From NCBI RefSeq assembly GCF_017497985.1, contig NZ_JAGDFV010000020.1, positions 1 through 64,000 on the forward strand: a DNA stretch of 64,000 nucleotides, read 5' to 3'. The position numbers and the translations under genes are program-made. This document shows, piece after piece, positions 59,319-64,000 of the stretch. The DNA comes from Meiothermus sp. CFH 77666. Its GTDB lineage: Bacteria; Deinococcota; Deinococci; Deinococcales; Thermaceae. Below the pieces are notes generated by a model, which saw only the letters and a program-made list of their open reading frames with translations, made no database searches and was not told the origin of the DNA. How positions within the stretch are numbered: the stretch's first letter is position 1; every line of letters starts with the position of its first letter.

Positions 59319-60206
59319 TTATTTGATCTCCACCCCCGACCACTTCTCCAACAGTTGCGCCACCGCCGTGTGGTCTACCTCGGCAGCGCCCACTTCGCGC
59401 TTGGCAATCTCGAAGAACTCCCGTACCTGCCGAAGCATGGGGGCCGGCGTTCCGGCGGCCTCGAGCACCTTCACACAAATACCCGTATCCTTGGCCAGCA
59501 AACCCAGGGCAAAGGTGTTGGGGAACTGGCGGGAAATGACCCGCTGGCCAAACAAATTCTCGCTCACATTCGAGCGGCCCGAGGAGGCATTGATTACCTC
59601 CAGGGCCAGCCCTGCATCCACACCCTGCTTGACCAGGGCGACCATGCCCTCGCTAAGCGCCCACAGATTAACCGCCAGCAGGGCGTTGTTGACGGCCTTG
59701 ACGGCATGGCCCGACCCCAGCGGCCCCACGTGCACAATCTTGGCGGCATAAGCTTCCATGACCGGCCTGGCCCTGGCGAAATCCTCCGCCGAACCCCCCG
59801 CCATGACGGTGGCCCTGCCCTGAACTGCGCCCGCCACCCCCCCGGACAGGCAGGCATCCAGGTACGAAACCCCTTTCTCCTGAAGCATCTGGGCGGTCAT
59901 TTTAGCCAGTTCGGGTTCGCCCGAGGTGTGGTCTATCCACAGCATGCCCGGGCGCAGGTAGGGCAGAAGCCGCCGGGCGAGTTCATCTACCTCGAGGGAT
60001 GTGGGCAGGCAGGTTAGCAGAATATCGGCCTGGGCTACCTCGGGTAGTTCCACCGCCCTCGAGCCAAACTCTTTCGCATGGGCTTCGGCTTTGGCAAAGG
60101 TGCGGTTCCAGACCATGGTCTCGTATTTTTTAGCGAGGTGCCCCGCCATCGGATACCCCATCGCCCCGAGGCCAATAAACGCGGTCCTGACGTTGGTGTC
60201 TTGCAT
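59319..60206 (-). CDS. 3-hydroxyisobutyrate dehydrogenase-like beta-hydroxyacid dehydrogenase
   Basis: The 295-residue enzyme has the Rossmann motif [18 protein letters not shown], the substrate segment [22 protein letters not shown], and the catalytic Lys in [18 protein letters not shown] (near 170). [16 protein letters not shown] closes the helical domain. Members oxidise 3-hydroxyisobutyrate (valine degradation), tartronate semialdehyde or related acids; sequence alone does not settle which. ATG 60206 is seven bases after a TATGAT box with no Shine-Dalgarno, a leaderless start; an upstream in-frame ATG overlaps that box. Confidence 0.9.
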   Translation of the reverse strand: MQDTNVRTAFIGLGAMGYPMAGHLAKKYETMVWNRTFAKAEAHAKEFGSRAVELPEVAQADILLTCLPTSLEVDELARRLLPYLRPGMLWIDHTSGEPELAKMTAQMLQEKGVSYLDACLSGGVAGAVQGRATVMAGGSAEDFARARPVMEAYAAKIVHVGPLGSGHAVKAVNNALLAVNLWALSEGMVALVKQGVDAGLALEVINASSGRSNVSENLFGQRVISRQFPNTFALGLLAKDTGICVKVLEAAGTPAPMLRQVREFFEIAKREVGAAEVDHTAVAQLLEKWSGVEIK

Positions 60207-60435
60207 GGTCTTAATCATAAACTGGCCGTAGTTCTTTACGACCTGGCTGCTAAACAATAGTACCCGCCTAGGGTATTCATTACTTGTCGTGTTAAGGCCA
60301 GCCGCGTTACCCGATTCAGTCCATAACGGACACGATTTTCCGCTTGTTCAGCACGTGACTTGTGGGATAACGGCATAAGTCACGAAAATAGCCTCTTAAA
60401 GGACAAAAATCGCCTATCCTAAAGCTAACCTCGCC

Positions 60436-60463
60436 TTGAGAAGCAGGGGTTTTCCCGTAGTAT
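60436..60463 (+). promoter_or_regulatory. Promoter of the oxidase-like lipoprotein gene
   Basis: TTGAGA (60436-60441), a 16-base spacer and TAGTAT (60458-60463) precede the gene by about 60 bases. TTTATACC at 60472 is a second possible -10. Confidence 0.5.
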
Positions 60464-60524
60464 CGAGGTGATTTATACCGTCTAAGGGCATATCTGGGTC
60501 AGTAGAGCCAGGAGGAAGACGCGC

Positions 60525-62891
60525 ATGAAGATTCGCTTTCTGAAAGCAGGTGGGCTGGGGGTGGCGTTGACAATGCTCATTACTGGATGCCCACAGCCCA
60601 CACCCCAACCTCCTGCCACGCTCGATCCTCCGCGCAACGTGATTGCGTATGCAGTCTCCCCTACGCGCGTAAAGCTCTCCTGGAAAGCTCCTGACAGCCT
60701 AACCAACCCCAGCTTCGAAATCGAACGCAAAGAGGGCAACCAGCGTTACCAACCACTCGCCGCGGGCCTCAGCAGCAGCAGTCACGACGATACCCAGATC
60801 GTGAGTGGAGGCAAAACCTTTACTTACCGCGTTCGCACGCGAACTGCAAACGGCCAGAGCGCATGGGTTGAATCCAACCCAGTGCCGGTACCGGCCCGCT
60901 GCGAAAGCAACCCTGCCGACGCACCTCGCATCGGTTGCTTTGGGCCAGTGGTGTCCAACTGGCCGTTAGTAGCCACCTACGTGGCCCTGCTGCCCAACGG
61001 CAAGGTAATCGCCTGGTATGCCTCCGACGACATCGGACGCTACCGCGAGCGAACAGAAGTCCACCAGCGCGACCGCCGCAACGACCCTCCGGCCCAGGAG
61101 GACGGTACCATGGCGGTGCTGTGGAACCCCGACAGCGGCAGCTTCGAGGACATAAGCTTCGGCAACGGCAGTCAACAAAACGGTCGAACTGTAAGCGGCC
61201 AGCCCAAAGGCACCGACCTCTTCTGCGCGGGCTTTACCGTGCTTGCCGATGGCCGGTTCTTCACCGCCGGGGGCAACCGGGGGCTGGAGTGGGGCAGCCT
61301 GCGCACCAACCTCTTCGACCCTAAAACCAACACCTGGAACCTGGGGCCTGGGCCTACTACCCCCGACATGTGGCGCGACCGCTGGTACCCCACCGTCACC
61401 AAGCTGCCGAGCGGCGAGGTGATGATCACTGGCGGCACCGCCGAACCCGACCCCACCTTTGAGGAGGGCTCCTCCAGCAACCCCAACAACCCTTGCCGCA
61501 CCCCCTCTGGTCGCTGCCCCGATGGACTGGCCCTGGGCAAAACCTTCAGTTCCATCGCCAATGCGCCCGGTCTTTCTACCGGTATCAAGACGCAAAACGC
61601 CAGGGGCACTGCTTTCAACAATGCCTTTGAGATCTATAGCCCCGACAGTGGTAGCTTGCGAATGCTCGAGGCCACCGCCGCCGATGTGTATTCCTTTGAG
61701 CACTACTACCCCTGGTGGCACATCGCCCCCAACGGCCTGGCCTTCCTCTCCGGGGCGGGTAAGCAAAAAGGCTTGCTGGACTGGCAACAGGGCCAGTGGA
61801 AGGGCATCTGGGAGTCTACCAACCACGGCATTCCCTACGATGCCCACCGGGTCTACGGCACCTCGGTGATGTACGAACCCGGCAAGGTGTTGGTGATTGG
61901 GGGCGGATATGCCGCCGATACGTACCCTAACGGTGAGCTGGTCATCTTTGCTCTCAACAACCAACGCAACGGCAAAACCAGCCTGCACCTCGAGCTTAGC
62001 AACAGTTCTTCCACCCCTCCTGCAATGAAGCAGGGGCCTGAAATGCAGTACAGCCGCACCCACCTCAATGCCACCTTGTTGGCCGATGGCAAGGTTTTTG
62101 TGAACGGCGGACAGCAGGACGGCGGCGAAAACCCCGGTACCATCCCACCCACCCCCATGACCCCCGAGCAGTCGCGGGAATGGTGGCCCAAAACCGTCAA
62201 CCCCGCCACGGTGTTCAACATTGATCTGGCCGTACATCAAAGCGAAATCTGGTCACCCGGCCCCGAAAATGGCGGCACCGGCAAGTTTGTGCTGGGCCCC
62301 AGGGCCCAGAAACCCCGCATCTATCACTCGGCTTCGCTGCTGCTGCCCGACGCCACCGTGCTGACCGTGGGTGGAGGCGGTTGCGGACTTTGCAACGGCA
62401 ATTTTGAAACAAGCTGGCAGGATGGTGGCTACTACGGGCGCTGGTTCGGCCAGCACGAGATGATCAACCAAAAAAACCACGAGATCTACTACCCCGCCTA
62501 CCTGTTCAACAGCGATGGCAGCCTGGCTCCGCGCCCCATCATCACCGGCCTGGGCAATACCGCCAGCAGCCCGGATGACTACCCCACCATCAGCTACAAC
62601 AGCCAGTTCACCGTAACTTGGAACCACCCCGACCCCAACCGCCGGGTTGAGAAAGTAACCCTGCTGGCCCTGGGGGTGCCCACCCACGCCTTCAACCAGA
62701 ACCAGCGTTTCTTGAGTCTGTACTTTACCCGTAACGGCCTCAGCCTGAACGTCAGGGCCCCATACGACGGACAGTACAACTCGCCTAATCCTGGCGGCGC
62801 TCGCAACATCGCCCCGCCTGGCTTCTATATGCTGTTCCTGATTGATGATAAGGGCGTTCCCTCGGTAGCAAAAATCATTCGGATCCAGTAG
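60525..62891 (+). CDS. Galactose oxidase / glyoxal oxidase-like lipoprotein
   Basis: The 788-residue protein has a lipoprotein signal ending ITGC (Cys 22), a fibronectin-III-like domain (about 35-125), a kelch-type beta propeller and a C-terminal DUF1929 immunoglobulin-like domain. All landmarks of copper-radical oxidases can be matched: Cys in DLFCAGFTVLADG (near 232) and Tyr in RWYPTVTKLPSGE (near 288), the pair that would form the Cys-Tyr cofactor; Tyr-His in RIYHSASLLLPDATVL (near 600); and His in VPTHAFNQNQRF (near 720). Members oxidise primary alcohols or aldehydes to give H2O2. GGAGG lies ten bases before the ATG. The outer surface location is inferred. Confidence 0.88.
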   Translation: MKIRFLKAGGLGVALTMLITGCPQPTPQPPATLDPPRNVIAYAVSPTRVKLSWKAPDSLTNPSFEIERKEGNQRYQPLAAGLSSSSHDDTQIVSGGKTFTYRVRTRTANGQSAWVESNPVPVPARCESNPADAPRIGCFGPVVSNWPLVATYVALLPNGKVIAWYASDDIGRYRERTEVHQRDRRNDPPAQEDGTMAVLWNPDSGSFEDISFGNGSQQNGRTVSGQPKGTDLFCAGFTVLADGRFFTAGGNRGLEWGSLRTNLFDPKTNTWNLGPGPTTPDMWRDRWYPTVTKLPSGEVMITGGTAEPDPTFEEGSSSNPNNPCRTPSGRCPDGLALGKTFSSIANAPGLSTGIKTQNARGTAFNNAFEIYSPDSGSLRMLEATAADVYSFEHYYPWWHIAPNGLAFLSGAGKQKGLLDWQQGQWKGIWESTNHGIPYDAHRVYGTSVMYEPGKVLVIGGGYAADTYPNGELVIFALNNQRNGKTSLHLELSNSSSTPPAMKQGPEMQYSRTHLNATLLADGKVFVNGGQQDGGENPGTIPPTPMTPEQSREWWPKTVNPATVFNIDLAVHQSEIWSPGPENGGTGKFVLGPRAQKPRIYHSASLLLPDATVLTVGGGGCGLCNGNFETSWQDGGYYGRWFGQHEMINQKNHEIYYPAYLFNSDGSLAPRPIITGLGNTASSPDDYPTISYNSQFTVTWNHPDPNRRVEKVTLLALGVPTHAFNQNQRFLSLYFTRNGLSLNVRAPYDGQYNSPNPGGARNIAPPGFYMLFLIDDKGVPSVAKIIRIQ

Positions 62892-62908
62892 CTTTACCCA
62901 AAGCAAAA

Positions 62909-62930
62909 CACCTCCCCGACCAGGGAGGTG
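62909..62930. terminator. Bidirectional terminator
   Basis: CACCTCCC / GGGAGGTG with a six-base loop lies between two convergent genes. The minus-strand side is followed by TTTTGCTTT and the plus-strand side by CTTTC, so it serves mainly the minus-strand Yip1-like gene's opposite and the lipoprotein gene less strongly. Confidence 0.7.
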
Positions 62931-62946
62931 CTTTCAGAGTATGCGT

Positions 62947-63504
62947 TTATCGCAGGATGCCAGCAATAATCATGCTGGCAATCAGGGTGCCGACAAAAGC
63001 CACCGCCAGGGTAATCCAGATTTTGCCGCTTTCGCGCAGGTTCATGCTCGACTGCACGGCTAGGTAGGCAAAATAGACGTTGATGACCAGCGCCCCAATC
63101 GCCAGCAAGGGGATCAAGAAGATGCCGATTAACGTGATGAGCAAAATCAGGCTGACCACCGCAACCATCACATTGATGGGCGCCCAGAACAGCGCAAATG
63201 TGTAGGCCACGTTATCGAGCGACCCGGTACCACCCTGGGTCTTGCCCACATAGTGCACCAGGTAGGTAAAAATCAGGAAGCCCACAATGGTGCCAATAAT
63301 GCCGTTCAAAAAAGCCCCCAGGCCGCTGCCCAGATTGAAAATACCGGTGATGACAGCGGCAATCAGCACGTAGATTACCGCCTCCCGCAGGGTACCTTTG
63401 TTTTCGTACTGCTCAAAGGTTTCCACGCTGGGTTTGGTCAGCACCTGAATGCTCTGGCTGACCATATTCATTACGGTATCGGTAATGGACGGTGTGGTGT
63501 TCAT
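62947..63504 (-). CDS. Yip1-family membrane protein
   Basis: The 185-residue protein has five hydrophobic segments (about 42-60, 64-85, 100-120, 122-148 and 160-183) after a soluble N-terminus with PSVETFEQYENKGTLREAVIYVL, the Yip1-domain pattern. Bacterial members have no defined role; eukaryotic relatives act in membrane traffic. It is convergent with the oxidase gene, sharing a terminator. The start ATG 63504 is followed by MNTTPSITDTV; AACCCAGGGGG lies upstream as a weak ribosome site. Confidence 0.8.
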   Translation of the reverse strand: MNTTPSITDTVMNMVSQSIQVLTKPSVETFEQYENKGTLREAVIYVLIAAVITGIFNLGSGLGAFLNGIIGTIVGFLIFTYLVHYVGKTQGGTGSLDNVAYTFALFWAPINVMVAVVSLILLITLIGIFLIPLLAIGALVINVYFAYLAVQSSMNLRESGKIWITLAVAFVGTLIASMIIAGILR

Positions 63505-63765
63505 AACAACCCCCTGGGTTTTTCGTACAAACGCAGTTTACTACGGAATCTCATCGAACAATCAAGTTCCAGGCTCTGCCGTAGGCTTTTATCATTTGCA
63601 TCAGTGCATTGGTTACAGCCCTTCACCCGGCGAGAGCAGGCCGCCATCGGAAATGTCTCTTTCGCAAAAACCTGTTCCAAGCTATCTGGTGGTGTCGCCG
63701 CCACCTGCCACAGCGGGGACGGAAAGGAGAGAATAATGCGTTGGCTCGGCCAAGGCTAATACCCT

Positions 63766-63791
63766 CTCATCTTAAAGCCCAATAAGATGAG
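63766..63791 (+). other. Inverted repeat at the start of the last gene
   Basis: CTCATCTTA (63766-63774) and TAAGATGAG (63783-63791) form a 9-bp hairpin that covers the first ATG (63787) of the following gene. A seven-codon frame (ATG 63736 to TAA 63759, MRWLGQG) with AAAGGAGA upstream ends just before it. The hairpin may control access to the start. Confidence 0.4.
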
Positions 63792-63795
63792 GGCC

Positions 63796-64000
63796 ATGCG
63801 TTTTTGGTTCGTTCTCATGGTGGTTTGGGGCCTGGCCTGGGCGCAGGACGCACCCCAGCAAGACCCAGCTCCCCCCAGTTCGCCCGGCGCGTACTCGATT
63901 GCTCGTATCGTCTCGATGGGTGATAAGAGTGCAACCGTGCGGGTTGGCGAGCATCTCAGGGAAGCGGAGTTTCCCACCGAGTCGGCGGCCTTTCGGGTAG
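63796..64000 (+). CDS. Secreted protein, N-terminal part, runs off the window
   Basis: An open frame starts at ATG 63796 (or ATG 63787) and is still open at the last base, giving 68 residues. It begins with a signal peptide (MRFWFVLMVVWGLAWAQD) followed by a Pro/Gln-rich linker and AYSIARIVSMGDKSATVRVG, a beta-rich start. The signal and the absence of stops make a real gene likely. The opposite-strand frames here are shadows. Family cannot be determined from this fragment. Confidence 0.65.
   Translation, partial: MRFWFVLMVVWGLAWAQDAPQQDPAPPSSPGAYSIARIVSMGDKSATVRVGEHLREAEFPTESAAFRV

Noticed and set aside
59154-60017. Plus-strand frame over the dispersed repeat and the dehydrogenase gene
   Set aside because: It is not shared by the other repeat copy and is antisense to a well-conserved enzyme.
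60966-62240. Large minus-strand frame inside the oxidase gene
   Set aside because: The plus-strand frame has a signal peptide, lipobox and all oxidase motifs; the antisense frame has none.

Overview
The window is bacterial chromosome from the Thermaceae, most likely Meiothermus. The C-terminal half of the primary sigma factor reads almost like Thermus SigA, ribosomal protein L31 and aminopeptidase T are Thermus-like, GC is high but lower than usual for Thermus, and the hexamer CTCGAG is strikingly frequent. Genes are dense, often overlap as ATGA, and many have a -10 box only 6-10 bases before the start codon, which points to leaderless mRNAs. I found no rRNA, tRNA or CRISPR array.

Layout. 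1-764: the end of an IS982-like element abutting a SWIM zinc-finger gene. 742-2434: an MBL-fold hydrolase and an orphan DNA methyltransferase. 2445-4735: trpBA behind a complete attenuator (19-residue Trp-rich leader peptide, terminator hairpin, promoter). 4859-24223: housekeeping genes, mostly singletons: aminopeptidase T, recX, phosphoesterase, AsnC-type sensor, CPBP protease, icd, DnaQ-like exonuclease, gatA, miaA, Hsp20, tdk, rpmE, aroH, metG, rpiA, bcp, proC and several proteins of unknown function. 24436-28786: tsaB, rsmC-like gene, sigA and a VOC protein. SigA carries an extra lysine/alanine/proline-rich tail of about 300 residues. 28839-33472: lipoprotein, sufE, ABC-F ATPase, acetyltransferase.

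33474-52713 is a catabolic island for aromatic acids. The first half is a 4-hydroxyphenylacetate (homoprotocatechuate) pathway: the regulator hpaR, divergent from a DapA-family aldolase and hpaG, then hpaE, hpaB, hpaC and hpaD. It is interrupted by a VapBC-type toxin-antitoxin pair and a DUF559 gene. The second half is a phenylacetate-type operon: paaH, a branched-chain-type ABC importer (binding protein, LivH, fused LivM-LivG, LivF), paaI, paaJ, an SDR, paaK and a thioesterase. It has a clear promoter and a PaaR-like inverted repeat. Together they would import aromatic acids, activate or hydroxylate them, open the ring and beta-oxidise the products. hpaF, hpaH and the phenylacetyl-CoA epoxidase genes are not in the window.

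52722-58942: a Lon-substrate-binding-domain protein, then a minus-strand MoxR / DUF58 / triple-VWA cluster with a Gly/Pro/Gln-rich membrane protein upstream. One VWA protein has lost its metal-binding MIDAS signature. 59319-64000: a 3-hydroxyisobutyrate dehydrogenase-like gene, a large galactose/glyoxal-oxidase-like lipoprotein, a Yip1-like membrane protein, and the start of a secreted protein running off the edge.

Intergenic DNA carries at least three repeat types: a 145-191 bp element with terminal inverted repeats (two copies), a 115 bp palindromic GTCATTCCGA/GAGGAATCT element, and degenerate TATCGGC-type heptamer tracts at several gene boundaries, some of which fold into long hairpins.
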